A stretch of 64,000 bases of DNA. It comes from Pseudomonas deceptionensis (lineage in GTDB: Bacteria; Pseudomonadota; Gammaproteobacteria; Pseudomonadales; Pseudomonadaceae). Shown piece by piece: positions 28,687 to 40,014 of this stretch. Location: the NCBI RefSeq assembly GCF_900106095.1, contig NZ_FNUD01000002.1, positions 5,031,054 to 5,095,053 of the forward strand. Direction: 5' to 3'. Both the position numbers and the translations under genes were made by a program. The notes beneath the pieces are model-generated. The model had not been told where the DNA came from. It did no database searches and was given only the letters and a program-made list of their open reading frames with translations. Within the stretch, counting starts at the first letter, position 1. Every line of letters begins with the position of its first letter.

Positions 28687-30144
28687 TCAGAGCAGCACCA
28701 CGTCGTATTGTTCCTGGGAATACATGGTTTCGACCTGAAAACGAATCGTGCGCCCGATAAACCCTTCCAGCTCCGCGACGTTGCCCGACTCTTCGTCCAG
28801 CAAGCGATCGACCACTTTCTGGTTGGCCAGTACCCGATAACCGGTGGCCTGATAAGCCCGGGCCTCGCGCAGGATTTCACGGAAGATTTCATAGCAGATG
28901 GTTTCGGGGGTTTTCAACTTGCCCCGCCCCTGGCAGCACACGCACGGCTCGCACAGCACCTGTTCCAGGCTCTCGCGGGTACGTTTGCGGGTCATCTGCA
29001 CCAGGCCCAACTCGGTGATTCCGATGATGTTGGTTTTGGCGTGATCGCGCTCAAGCTGTTTTTCGAGCGTGCGAATGACCTGGCGCTGATGCTCTTCATC
29101 TTCCATGTCGATGAAGTCGATGATGATGATCCCGCCCAAGTTGCGCAGGCGCAGTTGCCGGGCAATGGCGGTGGCCGCTTCGAGGTTGGTCTTGAAAATG
29201 GTTTCTTCAAGATTGCGATGGCCCACAAATGCGCCGGTATTGACGTCGATGGTGGTCATGGCTTCTGCCGGGTCCACCACCAGGTATCCGCCGGACTTGA
29301 GTGGCACTTTTCGGTCTAGTGCTTTCTGGATCTCGTCTTCTACGCCGTACAAATCAAAAATCGGTCGCTCGCCCGGGTAATGCTCAAGGCGGTCGGCAAT
29401 TTCTGGCATCAGTTCGGCCACAAACTGCGTGGTTCTCTGAAAGGTTTCGCGCGAATCAATGCGGATTTTCTCGATCTTGGGGCTGACCAGATCGCGCAGT
29501 GTGCGCAGTGCCAGGCCCAGGTCTTCATAGATCACGGTCGGCGCGCCAACGGTTTTGATCTGAGCCCCGATCTGGTCCCACAAACGACGCAGGTAACGGA
29601 TATCCATCAGGATTTCATCCGCGCCGGCACCTTCGGCCGCCGTGCGCAGGATAAAACCACCGGCTTCCTGGATGCCTTCCAGGGCCACACAATCACTGAC
29701 CACCTTTTTAAGACGCTCACGCTCGGCTTCGTCTTCGATCTTCAGCGAAATGCCAACATGGGCAGTGCGCGGCATGTACACCAGATAGCGCGAAGGAATA
29801 GACAGTTGAGTCGTCAGACGTGCGCCCTTGGACGCAATCGGGTCCTTGGTGACTTGCACCACCAGGCTCTGGCCTTCGTGCACCAGCGCACTGATGCTTT
29901 CAACGGCCTGGCCTTCGCGCAGGGAAATCTCGGAGGCATGAATAAAAGCAGCGCGATCCAGGCCGATATCGACAAAGGCGGCCTGCATGCCGGGCAAAAC
30001 CCTGACAATTTTGCCTTTGTAGATGTTGCCCACAATGCCCCGGCGCTGGGTACGTTCGACATGCACCTCTTGCAGAACACCGTTCTCTACCACCGCCACG
30101 CGCGATTCCATCGGCGTGATGTTGATCAGGATCTCTTCACTCAT
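28687..30144 (-). CDS. rng: Ribonuclease G
   Basis: A 485-residue RNase E/G catalytic core, the usual RNase G length. An S1 domain (GNIYKGKIVRVLPGMQAAFV) is followed by the DNase-I-like active site (IIIDFIDMEDEEHQR) and the Zn-link cysteines (CEPCVCCQGRG). It processes 16S rRNA 5' ends and degrades mRNAs. The start MSEEILINITP was chosen because 41 upstream in-frame residues have no family similarity and cover the maf-rng gap. It sits downstream of maf and mreBCD. Confidence 0.95.
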   Translation of the reverse strand: MSEEILINITPMESRVAVVENGVLQEVHVERTQRRGIVGNIYKGKIVRVLPGMQAAFVDIGLDRAAFIHASEISLREGQAVESISALVHEGQSLVVQVTKDPIASKGARLTTQLSIPSRYLVYMPRTAHVGISLKIEDEAERERLKKVVSDCVALEGIQEAGGFILRTAAEGAGADEILMDIRYLRRLWDQIGAQIKTVGAPTVIYEDLGLALRTLRDLVSPKIEKIRIDSRETFQRTTQFVAELMPEIADRLEHYPGERPIFDLYGVEDEIQKALDRKVPLKSGGYLVVDPAEAMTTIDVNTGAFVGHRNLEETIFKTNLEAATAIARQLRLRNLGGIIIIDFIDMEDEEHQRQVIRTLEKQLERDHAKTNIIGITELGLVQMTRKRTRESLEQVLCEPCVCCQGRGKLKTPETICYEIFREILREARAYQATGYRVLANQKVVDRLLDEESGNVAELEGFIGRTIRFQVETMYSQEQYDVVLL

Positions 30145-30200
30145 GGCTGGGTCTCGTTCAGGCGTCATCACATTAGTGCCACGTCTCGTAGGTGCGGTAT

Positions 30201-30806
30201 TCAGCGCACGGTAAGGTTTTGCCAACAGGGTATGCCGAAATGCCCCAGCAGTTCTGCGGTTTCGCACACAGGCAAGCCCACAACGGCGGAATAACTACCA
30301 TTAAGGCCTGCAACAAACACCGCTGCCAACCCCTGAATGGCATAGCCACCGGCTTTGTCCCGGGGTTCACCGCTGGCCCAGTACAGGCTGGCTTCTTGTG
30401 TGCTGATGTTGCGAAAGCGCACCCGGCTGCTGACCACACGGGTCTCGCAGCGCCCGGCGTCAACAAGTGCGATGGCGGTCAACACCTCGTGCTCTCGGCC
30501 AGACAGCGCCATGAGCATAGCCAAGGCGTCAGCCTCGTCGACCGGTTTGCCTAGAATACGTTCATCGAGCACAACGGCCGTGTCGGCCCCCAGCACGCAA
30601 TGGGTACTGCCAGACAATGCGCCGAGCAACTGTTGACGTCCGGCCAGGGCCTTCTCGCGCGCCAGGCGCTCGACATAGGCCACCGGGGACTCATTCGGGA
30701 GGGGAGTTTCGTCAATGGCGGCACTGACCGTTTGGAACGGCACGCCGATTTGAGTCAGTAACTCGCGCCGACGTGGTGAGCCAGAGGCCAGATAAAGCGA
30801 AGTCAT
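30201..30806 (-). CDS. maf: Maf-family nucleotide pyrophosphatase
   Basis: A 201-residue Maf protein with the N-terminal [17 protein letters not shown] and the GADTAVV motif. Subfamily features (next to mreBCD-rng) suggest YhdE-type dTTP/UTP pyrophosphatase. Maf proteins clear modified or non-canonical nucleotides and can inhibit septation. Gene order mreB-mreC-mreD-maf-rng is conserved in gammaproteobacteria. Confidence 0.94.
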   Translation of the reverse strand: MTSLYLASGSPRRRELLTQIGVPFQTVSAAIDETPLPNESPVAYVERLAREKALAGRQQLLGALSGSTHCVLGADTAVVLDERILGKPVDEADALAMLMALSGREHEVLTAIALVDAGRCETRVVSSRVRFRNISTQEASLYWASGEPRDKAGGYAIQGLAAVFVAGLNGSYSAVVGLPVCETAELLGHFGIPCWQNLTVR

Positions 30807-30858
30807 CGAGACATCTCCCTGTCAAAGTGCACAAACCAGGAAATGGCTCGCGATCCGG

Positions 30859-31347
30859 TTAATTGATTTTAAAGCGTCTGCACAACCCGCGAAGCCCATA
30901 GCTGATCCAGGGCCACAACAGAGCGCTGACCAACGCGGGTAGCACCAGCGCCAGAGTCGGCTGTCGGTTCCCGGTCAAGGCACTGAGCCACAACTGGGCA
31001 AGCTGAGCCAGACCGAAAATCACCAGCAGCACCAGGCATTGCTGCCACATCGGGAACACCCTCAGACGCTGCTGAAGCGACAGTACCAGGAAGGTGATAA
31101 GGGTCAGTGTCAGGGCGTTCTGCCCCAGCAACGTGCCGTACAGCACGTCTTCGGCCAGCCCCAGGCAAAACGCTGTAACCATACCCACTTTGTGCGGCAT
31201 GTATAAGGCCCAAAAAGCCAATAACAGAGCCAGCCAAAGCGGACGCAGAATTTCCATGAACTGCGGCATCGGTGAGATGCTGAGCAACATGCCTATGGCA
31301 AACGTCAGCCAGATAAGCCAGCTGTTACTCGAACGCGTACTCGCCAT
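30859..31347 (-). CDS. mreD: Rod-shape protein MreD
   Basis: A 162-residue integral membrane protein with five or so hydrophobic segments (LIWLTFAIGMLLSI; LALLLAFWALYM; LTLITFLVLSL). MreD is part of the MreBCD-RodA-PBP2 elongasome. Its start overlaps the mreC stop by 1 nt. Confidence 0.93.
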   Translation of the reverse strand: MASTRSSNSWLIWLTFAIGMLLSISPMPQFMEILRPLWLALLLAFWALYMPHKVGMVTAFCLGLAEDVLYGTLLGQNALTLTLITFLVLSLQQRLRVFPMWQQCLVLLVIFGLAQLAQLWLSALTGNRQPTLALVLPALVSALLWPWISYGLRGLCRRFKIN

Positions 31348-32384
31348 TATTGCCTCTCCCGAGTAGTGGCCGGCACAGCGGCTGGCGGCCTGGCGGCCGC
31401 GGGGGTTGCAACTGGCGCAGGTTTTTTCACAGCCTTGGGATCAGTGACTGCCGGGGCAGGAACCACGACGGGCGCAACAACCGGAGCAGGAGCGACCGGT
31501 TTGGGCACAGTTGCCGGGATAATCGGCGGTGCTTCACCGTTCTGCTCGGCCTCCTGGGCCTTGGCCGCATCGTTGGCCCGCTCTTCCGGGGTTCTGCTAT
31601 CGCTGAACACCAGCAGCAGGTAGCGACTGCGATTCAATGCCGCCGTGGGAACCGCACGCACAATGGCAAACGGCTGACCCGAGTCGTGAATCACTTCCTT
31701 GACGGTCGCCACCGGATAACCGGCCGGGAAGCGTTGCCCCAGGCCCGAGCTGACCAGCAAGTCACCCACTTTGATATCCGCAGTGTCGGCCACATGGCGC
31801 AGTTCCAGACGCTCGGGGTTACCCGTACCGCTGGCAATCGCACGCAGGCCGTTACGGTTTACCTGCACCGGAATGCTGTGGGTGGTATCGGTGAGCAACA
31901 GTACACGGGAGGTGTAGGGCATCAACTCAACCACCTGCCCCATCAGCCCGCGTGCGTCGAGCACTGGCTGACCCAGCACCACACCGTCGCGCTCACCCTT
32001 GTTGATGATGATGCGATGGGTAAAGGGGTTGGGGTCCATGCCGATCAGCTCGGCCACTTCGACCTTTTCGTTGACCAGCGCAGAAGAGTTCAGCAACTCG
32101 CGCAGGCGAACGTTCTGCTCGGTCAAGGCGGCCAGCTTTTGCATGCGGCCTTGAAGCAGAAGGTTTTCAGTTTTGAGTTTCTCGTTTTCAGCCACAAGCT
32201 CGGTACGGCTGCCGAACTGACTGGCCACGCCCTGCCACAATCGCTGCGGCAAATCGGTGATCCAGTAGGACTGCATCAGCACCAGCGACATTTGACTGCG
32301 CACAGGCTTGAGCAACGTGAAGCGAGCGTCCACTACCATCAGCGTGACGGATAGCACGACCAGCACCAGAAAGCGCACGCCCAA
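31347..32384 (-). CDS. mreC: Rod-shape protein MreC
   Basis: A 345-residue protein with one N-terminal membrane helix (FLVLVVLSVTLMVVDA), a coiled coil (about 62-100, LVAENEKLKTENLLLQGRM) and paired beta domains in the periplasm. After about residue 270 comes a Pro/Ala/Val-rich low-complexity tail of about 70 residues (for example PAPVVAPVVVPAPAV), longer than in E. coli MreC. It activates PBP2-RodA. Confidence 0.95.
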   Translation of the reverse strand: MGVRFLVLVVLSVTLMVVDARFTLLKPVRSQMSLVLMQSYWITDLPQRLWQGVASQFGSRTELVAENEKLKTENLLLQGRMQKLAALTEQNVRLRELLNSSALVNEKVEVAELIGMDPNPFTHRIIINKGERDGVVLGQPVLDARGLMGQVVELMPYTSRVLLLTDTTHSIPVQVNRNGLRAIASGTGNPERLELRHVADTADIKVGDLLVSSGLGQRFPAGYPVATVKEVIHDSGQPFAIVRAVPTAALNRSRYLLLVFSDSRTPEERANDAAKAQEAEQNGEAPPIIPATVPKPVAPAPVVAPVVVPAPAVTDPKAVKKPAPVATPAAARPPAAVPATTRERQ

Positions 32385-32557
32385 TGACGGGCCTTTGGAA
32401 AAGAGCGGTTTAATAGGCCGCTCCTCCCGGGCAAGTGTTCAATTTATTCATACGGCTTCAAGCGGCCTGGATGAAGATTGACAGAAGATAAACGCCAAAA
32501 GGCAGCACTGCAAAGTGCTACCTTCTGGTGATAACCAAAGGACTGCACCACGCGATC

Positions 32558-33607
<1,050 letters not shown>

Positions 33608-33805
33608 CTAGGCAACGCGTGGGTAAAAAAGTGCGACAAACTCTAACAACGACAGGGATTTTGGGCAAGGCACCAATATGTTAAATTGACAGCTTTTGAG
33701 AGCACCAAGCCCCACAATCGCGGCCATATGACCGTAGAAATGCGGTAGTGTTCCGTCAATCTAACACACGGATAGCATCCGTCCTGTTTTCCACTGGAGA
33801 ATCCC

Positions 33806-34093
33806 ATGGCGCTAGACCGCTCCGATGTGGAAAAAATCGCTCATTTGGCCCGCCTTGGTCTCAATGATGCCGATATTCCACGCACCACCGAAGCCCTTAA
33901 CAGCATTTTGGGGCTGATTGATCAGATGCAGGCTGTCGACACCACAGGCATCGAGCCTATGGCCCACCCTCTGGAGGCCAGCCAGCGCTTGCGTGCAGAC
34001 GTCGTGACTGAAAGCAATCATCGCGAGGCTTATCAGTCCATCGCTCCAGCGGTCGAAAACGGCCTCTATCTGGTTCCGAAAGTCATCGAGTAA
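33806..34093 (+). CDS. gatC: Asp/Glu-tRNA amidotransferase subunit GatC
   Basis: A 95-residue GatC with the family N-terminus ([18 protein letters not shown]). It stabilises the GatA-GatB interface. The GatCAB complex turns Asp-tRNA-Asn and/or Glu-tRNA-Gln into the amidated forms. A GGAGAATCCC site precedes the ATG. Confidence 0.95.
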   Translation: MALDRSDVEKIAHLARLGLNDADIPRTTEALNSILGLIDQMQAVDTTGIEPMAHPLEASQRLRADVVTESNHREAYQSIAPAVENGLYLVPKVIE

Positions 34094-34108
34094 AGGGAAA
34101 GAGCCTGC

Positions 34109-35560
34109 ATGCATCAATTGACTCTGGCCGAGATCGCCCGCGGACTCGCCGATAAAAAGTTTTCTTCCGAAGAGCTGACCAAGACCCTGCTGGCGCGTAT
34201 CGCCCAGCTCGATCCTCAGCTCAACAGCTTCATCACTCTCACCGAAGACCTTGCTCTAGAGCAGGCCAAGGCTGCCGACGCACGTCGCGCCAACGGTGAA
34301 ACCGGCGCCCTGCTGGGCGCACCGATCGGGCACAAGGACCTGTTCTGCACCCTGGGCGTACGCACCAGCTGCGGCTCCAAAATGCTCGACAACTTCAAGG
34401 CGCCATACGACGCCACTGTAGTTGCCAAGCTGGCTGCTGCAGGCGCCGTGACCCTGGGCAAGACCAACATGGACGAGTTCGCCATGGGCTCGGCCAACGA
34501 ATCGAGCTACTACGGTGCGGTCAAAAACCCGTGGAACCTCGAGCACGTTCCGGGCGGTTCTTCGGGCGGTTCGGCAGCGGCAGTCGCCGCTCGTCTGTTA
34601 CCTGCGGCGACAGGCACCGACACTGGCGGATCTATCCGACAGCCGGCAGCCCTGACCAACCTCACCGGTCTGAAACCGACATACGGTCGCGTTTCGCGCT
34701 GGGGCATGATCGCTTACGCCTCCAGTCTCGATCAGGGCGGCCCATTGGCTCGCACTGCCGAAGACTGCGCCATCCTGCTGCAAGGCATGGCCGGCTTCGA
34801 CCCGCAAGACTCCACCAGCATCGATGAACCCGTACCTGACTTCAGCGCCAACCTTAATGGTTCGCTGCAAGGCCTGCGGATCGGCGTGCCGAAAGAGTTC
34901 TTCAGCGAAGGTCTCGACGCGCGCATTGCAGAGCTGGTTCACAACAGCATCAAGGTGCTTGAAAAGCTCGGCGCCGTGATCAAGCCCATCAGCCTGCCGA
35001 ACATGCAGCACGCCATTCCGGCGTACTACGTAATCGCCCCGGCTGAAGCTTCGTCCAACCTGTCGCGTTTTGACGGCGTGCGCTTCGGCCATCGCTGCGA
35101 AGACCCGAAAGACCTCACCGACCTGTACAAGCGCTCGCGCGCCGAGGGCTTTGGCCCGGAAGTACAGCGCCGCATTCTGGTCGGTGCCTACGCCCTGTCG
35201 GCGGGTTACTACGACGCTTACTACCTGCAAGCGCAAAAAATCCGTCGCCTGATCAAAAATGACTTCATGACCGCATTCAATGAAGTCGACATCATCCTCG
35301 GCCCAACCACGCCTAACCCGGCCTGGAAAATCGGCGCTAAAAACAGCGACCCGGTTTCAGCCTATCTGGAAGACGTCTACACCATTACCGCCAACCTTGC
35401 GGGCCTGCCGGGCCTGTCGATGCCAGCCGGTTTTGTCGATGGCTTGCCAGTAGGCGTGCAGTTGCTTGCGCCTTACTTCCAGGAAGGCCGCCTGCTCAAC
35501 GTCGCTCACCAGTATCAGCTCAACACTGACTGGCACACGCGCTCACCTGCCGGCTTCTGA
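34109..35560 (+). CDS. gatA: Asp/Glu-tRNA amidotransferase subunit GatA
   Basis: A 483-residue amidase-signature enzyme. The Ser-cisSer-Lys catalytic region is visible: [10 protein letters not shown] carries the Lys, and [14 protein letters not shown] with [11 protein letters not shown] the serines. It releases ammonia from Gln for GatB. It lies 15 nt after gatC and 10 nt before gatB. Confidence 0.97.
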   Translation: MHQLTLAEIARGLADKKFSSEELTKTLLARIAQLDPQLNSFITLTEDLALEQAKAADARRANGETGALLGAPIGHKDLFCTLGVRTSCGSKMLDNFKAPYDATVVAKLAAAGAVTLGKTNMDEFAMGSANESSYYGAVKNPWNLEHVPGGSSGGSAAAVAARLLPAATGTDTGGSIRQPAALTNLTGLKPTYGRVSRWGMIAYASSLDQGGPLARTAEDCAILLQGMAGFDPQDSTSIDEPVPDFSANLNGSLQGLRIGVPKEFFSEGLDARIAELVHNSIKVLEKLGAVIKPISLPNMQHAIPAYYVIAPAEASSNLSRFDGVRFGHRCEDPKDLTDLYKRSRAEGFGPEVQRRILVGAYALSAGYYDAYYLQAQKIRRLIKNDFMTAFNEVDIILGPTTPNPAWKIGAKNSDPVSAYLEDVYTITANLAGLPGLSMPAGFVDGLPVGVQLLAPYFQEGRLLNVAHQYQLNTDWHTRSPAGF

Positions 35561-35570
35561 GGAGAAACAT

Positions 35571-37016
35571 ATGCAATGGGAAGTTGTGATCGGGCTGGAA
35601 ATTCACTCCCAGCTCGCCACCCAATCGAAGATTTTCTCCGGTAGCGCCACCACCTTTGGCGCAGAACCGAACACCCAGGCCAGCCTGGTTGACCTGGGCA
35701 TGCCCGGCGTACTGCCCGTGCTGAACCAGGAAGCCGTCCGTATGGCGGTCATGTTCGGTGTAGCCGTTGATGCCGAAATCGTTCAGCACAACGTGTTTGC
35801 CCGCAAGAACTACTTCTACCCGGACCTGCCCAAGGGCTACCAGATCAGCCAGATGGAACTGCCGATTGTCGGCAAGGGCCACCTGGACATCACCCTTGAA
35901 GACGGTACCGTGAAACGTGTCGGCATCACCCGTGCCCACCTGGAAGAAGACGCCGGCAAAAGCCTGCACGAAGACTTCAGCGGCGCCACCGGCATCGACC
36001 TGAACCGTGCAGGCACACCGTTGCTTGAAATCGTTTCCGAACCGGACATGCGCAGCGCCAAAGAGGCCGTGGCCTACGTCAAGGCGATGCACGCACTGGT
36101 GCGTTACCTGGGCATTTGCGACGGCAACATGGCTGAAGGCTCCCTGCGTTGCGACTGCAACGTATCGATCCGCCCGTTCGGCCAGGCCGAGTTCGGCACC
36201 CGCTGCGAGATCAAGAACGTCAACTCGTTCCGTTTTATCGAGAAGGCGATCAACAGCGAAGTACGCCGTCAGATCGAGCTGATCGAAGACGGCGGCAAGG
36301 TCATTCAGCAGACCCGCCTGTACGATCCGAACAAAGACGAAACCCGCGCCATGCGCAGCAAGGAGGAAGCCAACGACTACCGTTACTTCCCCGACCCTGA
36401 CCTGCTGCCGGTGGTGATCGAAGATTCGTTTATCGAAGACGTGCGGGCCACCCTGCCGGAACTGCCACCGCAAAAGCGCGAGCGTTTCCAGTTGCAGTTC
36501 GGCCTGTCCGCCTACGACGCCAGCGTGCTGGCTTCGAGCCGCGAGCAAGCGGACTACTTCGAAAAAGTCGTGAGCATCAGTGACGACGCCAAGCTGGCGG
36601 CCAACTGGGTCATGGTTGAGCTGGGCAGCCTGCTCAACAAGCAAGGCCTGGACATCGACCAGTCGCCGGTCACCGCCGAGCAACTGGGCGGCATGTTGCA
36701 ACGCATCAAGGACAACACCATCTCCGGCAAAATCGCCAAGGTTGTGCTCGAAGCCATGGCCAATGGCGAAGGCAGTGCAGACGAGGTCATCGAGAAGCGC
36801 GGCCTCAAGCAAGTGACCGACAGCGGCGCCATTGAAAAGGTGCTGGATGAAATGCTGGCGGCCAACGCCGAACAAGTCGAGCAGTACCGTGCGGCAGACG
36901 AAGCCAAGCGCGGCAAGATGTTCGGCTTCTTTGTGGGCCAGGCGATGAAAGCCTCCAAAGGCAAAGCCAACCCGCAACAGGTCAACGAGCTGCTCAAAAG
37001 CAAACTCGAAGGCTAA
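35571..37016 (+). CDS. gatB: Asp/Glu-tRNA amidotransferase subunit GatB
   Basis: A 481-residue GatB starting [17 protein letters not shown] after a GGAGAAAC site. The kinase-like domain is followed by a C-terminal YqeY-like tail (about 330-481). It activates the tRNA-bound acid with ATP and adds ammonia. It ends the gatCAB operon before a long inverted repeat. Confidence 0.97.
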   Translation: MQWEVVIGLEIHSQLATQSKIFSGSATTFGAEPNTQASLVDLGMPGVLPVLNQEAVRMAVMFGVAVDAEIVQHNVFARKNYFYPDLPKGYQISQMELPIVGKGHLDITLEDGTVKRVGITRAHLEEDAGKSLHEDFSGATGIDLNRAGTPLLEIVSEPDMRSAKEAVAYVKAMHALVRYLGICDGNMAEGSLRCDCNVSIRPFGQAEFGTRCEIKNVNSFRFIEKAINSEVRRQIELIEDGGKVIQQTRLYDPNKDETRAMRSKEEANDYRYFPDPDLLPVVIEDSFIEDVRATLPELPPQKRERFQLQFGLSAYDASVLASSREQADYFEKVVSISDDAKLAANWVMVELGSLLNKQGLDIDQSPVTAEQLGGMLQRIKDNTISGKIAKVVLEAMANGEGSADEVIEKRGLKQVTDSGAIEKVLDEMLAANAEQVEQYRAADEAKRGKMFGFFVGQAMKASKGKANPQQVNELLKSKLEG

Positions 37017-37025
37017 GGCTCGTCC

Positions 37026-37132
37026 CCTGTAGCCGCTACCGCAGGCTGCGATAAGGACCGCAGGACCTTCGCTTTTGATACAAAAGCGGGGTCGCTGCGC
37101 AACCCATCGCAGCCTGCGGCAGCGGCTACAGG
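37026..37132. repeat. REP-type inverted repeat (family A) after gatB
   Basis: Arms of 27 bases (37026-37052 and 37106-37132) match with one mismatch; outer part CCTGTAGCCGCTACCGCAGG. Same family as at 10863 and 54106. Located just past the gatB stop. Confidence 0.85.
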
Positions 37133-37161
37133 TTATTTACAGCCAACATAAGGACTACTCC

Positions 37162-37533
37162 ATGAAGCGGCTACTCGGCGCCTGCGCCCTGCTCAGCTTG
37201 CTCGCCGGCTGTGCCAGCCACGACATAGACCCCCGAGGCTATGACAAAACCGGCACGGCCTCTTATTACGGCGCTCGCCACCACGGCAAGCGCACCGCCA
37301 GCGGCGAACCTTTCGACCAGAATGCCCTTACCGCCGCACACCCCGCACTGCCTTTCGGGACGCGGGTACTGGTCACCAATTTGAAAAACGACAAATCTGT
37401 CGTGGTGCGCATCAATGATCGCGGACCGCACACCCGTGGCCGCCTGATCGATCTTTCACGCAAGGCCGCCCAACAGCTGGATATGCTAAGCACGGGCACA
37501 GCCAAAGTCCGGGTTCAGGGCTTGAGTGACTAA
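37162..37533 (+). CDS. Small RlpA-like lipoprotein (DPBB domain)
   Basis: A 123-residue lipoprotein: lipobox LLAGC near residue 15 and a double-psi beta-barrel (GTASYYGARHHGKRTASGE; NDRGPHTRGRLIDLS). The residues matching the RlpA lytic-transglycosylase acids and His (E in GEPFD, H in AAHPALPFG, D in INDRGP) are present, so it may cleave naked glycan strands. It lacks the SPOR domain of full RlpA. Start MKRLLGACALL chosen at the signal peptide. Confidence 0.87.
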   Translation: MKRLLGACALLSLLAGCASHDIDPRGYDKTGTASYYGARHHGKRTASGEPFDQNALTAAHPALPFGTRVLVTNLKNDKSVVVRINDRGPHTRGRLIDLSRKAAQQLDMLSTGTAKVRVQGLSD

Positions 37534-37560
37534 TTTGAGGGAGTTGCCGTTATTTTAGGC

Positions 37561-38625
37561 TTGAGCGCGCTATCACCGTGGAACCTGCTGCAATTGCTCT
37601 GCGGTCTTGTCTTGTTGATCGCCGGGGCAGAATTGCTGGTGCGATGCGCCGTACGCATGGCCGCCAATATGAAGGTACGCCCGCTGCTGATCGGCCTCAC
37701 CGTCGTGGCGCTGGGCAGCAGCGCCCCCCAGATGACCGTCAGCCTGCAAGCCGCGTTCAATGACACCTCGGACATCGCCGTGGGCAGTGTCATCGGCAGC
37801 AACATCTTCAATATCCTGGTCACTCTCGGGCTCTCGGCGCTGATCATCCCCCTGCGCGTGTCCCGCCAGCTGGTGCGTCTGGACATCCCCCTGATGATCC
37901 TCGCCAGCGGCCTGGTCTTCGCTCTGGCGCTGAACAAGCAACTCGACCGCCTGGACGGCGTTGCCTTGCTGTGCGGGCTGCTGATCTATCTGGGCCTGCT
38001 GCTGCGACAGTCGCGTCACAGCGGGCATCACCACGCCAGCCATGACCTGCCCCCCACCCCGTGGCTGCACAACGTACTGCTGATACTTACCGCCCTGGTG
38101 CTGCTGGGGGTTGCCGGGCATCTGCTGCTCGGTGCAGCAGTCACAGTCGCCACGGAGCTGGGGCTGTCAGAACGGATCATCGGCCTGACCATCATTGCCG
38201 TGAGCACCTCGCTGCCGGAGCTGGCCACCTCTCTGGTCGCCGCTGTTCGCGGCCAGCGCGAAATTGCGGTCGGCAACGTGATTGGCAGCAACGTGTTCAA
38301 TCTGCTGGGGGTTCTGGGCCTGACGGCTCTGGTGGCGCCAGCGCCCTTGTCCGTGTCACCCAACGCCCTCGCGTTCGACTTGCCGGTGATGCTGGGGGTC
38401 GCGGCACTGTGCCTGCCGGTGTTCTATACCGGCTACCGCATCACCCGTGGCGAAGGGCTGTTGTTCCTGGGCTTGTACCTGGCCTACGGGCTACATGTGG
38501 TGTCATTCACCACCGGCATGCCGCTGGCCGGCAAGCTTGAACATTTGATGCTGTTTTTCATCTTGCCGGCGCTGCTGGTGTTTTTGCTGTTCAGTACCCT
38601 GCGCGCCTGGCGTCGACAACACTGA
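37561..38625 (+). CDS. Cation/Ca2+ exchanger (CaCA family)
   Basis: A 354-residue membrane protein with two inverted Na_Ca_ex repeats, each with the GNxxGSNxxN-type motif: GSVIGSNIFNILVTLG and GNVIGSNVFNLLGVLG. It likely exchanges Na+ or H+ for Ca2+ across the inner membrane. No ATG is available: TTG at 37561 is listed, but an ATT at 37552 sits at better distance from GAGGGAG (37537-37543), so the true start may be ATT. It begins 28 nt after the RlpA-like gene. Confidence 0.87.
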   Translation: MSALSPWNLLQLLCGLVLLIAGAELLVRCAVRMAANMKVRPLLIGLTVVALGSSAPQMTVSLQAAFNDTSDIAVGSVIGSNIFNILVTLGLSALIIPLRVSRQLVRLDIPLMILASGLVFALALNKQLDRLDGVALLCGLLIYLGLLLRQSRHSGHHHASHDLPPTPWLHNVLLILTALVLLGVAGHLLLGAAVTVATELGLSERIIGLTIIAVSTSLPELATSLVAAVRGQREIAVGNVIGSNVFNLLGVLGLTALVAPAPLSVSPNALAFDLPVMLGVAALCLPVFYTGYRITRGEGLLFLGLYLAYGLHVVSFTTGMPLAGKLEHLMLFFILPALLVFLLFSTLRAWRRQH

Positions 38626-38636
38626 GGAGTTTTACC

Positions 38637-39011
38637 ATGGACACTAAAAAGACCGGCCTTGAAATGCGCCGCCAGGTAATGGGCGACACCTTTGTCGACC
38701 ACGCCCTGGGCAATGCCACCGAGTTCACCCAGCCGCTACAGGAGTTCGTCAACGAACACGCCTGGGGCGGTGTATGGAACCGCGAGGGGTTGTCACTGAA
38801 AACCCGCAGCCTCATCACCCTCGCCGCCCTGACCGCCCTCAAGTGCCCGCAAGAACTCAAAGGCCATGTACGCGGCGCACTGAACAACGGCTGCACGGTC
38901 GAAGAGATCCGCGAAACATTGTTGCACTGCGCCGTTTACGCCGGGGTGCCTGCGGCCATGGATGCATTTCGCGCGGCACAAGAAGTGATCAATGCTCACG
39001 AGCAGGGCTAA
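38637..39011 (+). CDS. Carboxymuconolactone decarboxylase-family protein
   Basis: A 124-residue single CMD domain (LKTRSLITLAALTALKCPQE; VEEIRETLLHCAVYAGVPAA). Similar to PcaC, but it lies away from other protocatechuate genes, so the aromatic pathway role is unproven. It has no AhpD CxxC peroxidase motif. It follows the exchanger by 11 nt and overlaps the end of the opposite-strand carrier gene. Confidence 0.85.
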   Translation: MDTKKTGLEMRRQVMGDTFVDHALGNATEFTQPLQEFVNEHAWGGVWNREGLSLKTRSLITLAALTALKCPQELKGHVRGALNNGCTVEEIRETLLHCAVYAGVPAAMDAFRAAQEVINAHEQG

Positions 39012-39949
39012 ATCCAGCCGCCCCACTGCAACACGAAGATCCCGATATTGGTCGTGATTGCTGCCATCAAGGTAGTGATCACGATGATCGCGGCCGCCAA
39101 TTCGTGATTGCCGTTAGCCGCCCGCGCCATGACATAGCTGGCCGCAGCAGTCGGGCTGGCGAAGTACAGAAACAGAATCCCCAACTCCGGCCCGCGAAAG
39201 CCGCACAGCCATGCACCCAGGGTTGCCAGCAGGGGCATGCTGACCATTTTCACCAGGCTGGCGCTCAGCGCCATGTCGCCACTTTTGCGCAAACTCGCAA
39301 GCGATAGCGTGCCACCGATACAAATCAGCGCCAGCGGCAAGGTCATCGCGGCCAGGTATTCGCCGGATGCCTGCAGCCAGCCGGGCAAACCGATCTTGAA
39401 CACTGCAAAAGGCACAGCGCCCAGAACGCTGATAATCAGCGGGTTCTTGAACACGCTTTTGCAGATACTCCACGGGTCGGACTTGATCACCGGGCTGTAA
39501 ACCGCCAGCACGATGGTCGACAGGGTGTTGTAGAGCAGAATCACCAGACCGGCGAGCACCGCGCCCAGGGAAATCCCGTAGTCGCCGTACATGCTGGCCG
39601 CCAGAGCCAGGCCGATGACACCGTTGTTGCCGCGAAAGGCACCCTGGGTGTAGATGCCGCGATCCTCACGCGGGCAGCGCCAGATCGACCAGCCCCAGGC
39701 CAAGGCAAAGCTGGCAAATGTCGCCAGGACGAAGTAAGCCAGCACCTTGGGCTGAAGGGCCGCTCTGAGATCAGCATGCAAAATACCCAGAAACAACAAC
39801 GCCGGCATGGTGACGTTGAACACCAGGGCCGACGCTGTATGGATAAAGTTGTCATTGATCCAGCCCACGCGCTTGAGCACCACGCCTAAAAAAAGCATGG
39901 CAAACACGGGAGCAGTAATCGTGAGCGTCTGAAGGAAGATAGCCAGCAT
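39008..39949 (-). CDS. Auxin-efflux-carrier (AEC) family transporter
   Basis: A 313-residue protein with ten hydrophobic segments split by a central loop, typical of AEC/malonate-type permeases (ITAPVFAMLFLGVVLKRVGW; FASPTAAASYVMARAANGN). Substrate cannot be told; bacterial members move malate, malonate or related acids. It is monocistronic and convergent with the CMD gene (4-nt overlap). Confidence 0.87.
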   Translation of the reverse strand: MLAIFLQTLTITAPVFAMLFLGVVLKRVGWINDNFIHTASALVFNVTMPALLFLGILHADLRAALQPKVLAYFVLATFASFALAWGWSIWRCPREDRGIYTQGAFRGNNGVIGLALAASMYGDYGISLGAVLAGLVILLYNTLSTIVLAVYSPVIKSDPWSICKSVFKNPLIISVLGAVPFAVFKIGLPGWLQASGEYLAAMTLPLALICIGGTLSLASLRKSGDMALSASLVKMVSMPLLATLGAWLCGFRGPELGILFLYFASPTAAASYVMARAANGNHELAAAIIVITTLMAAITTNIGIFVLQWGGWI

Positions 39950-40014
39950 GGCAGCTCACTCGTAGAGGTAAAGCCGGGCTGAAGCTCTCACCAGGAAAGC
40001 TTCAACGTCCTTTC

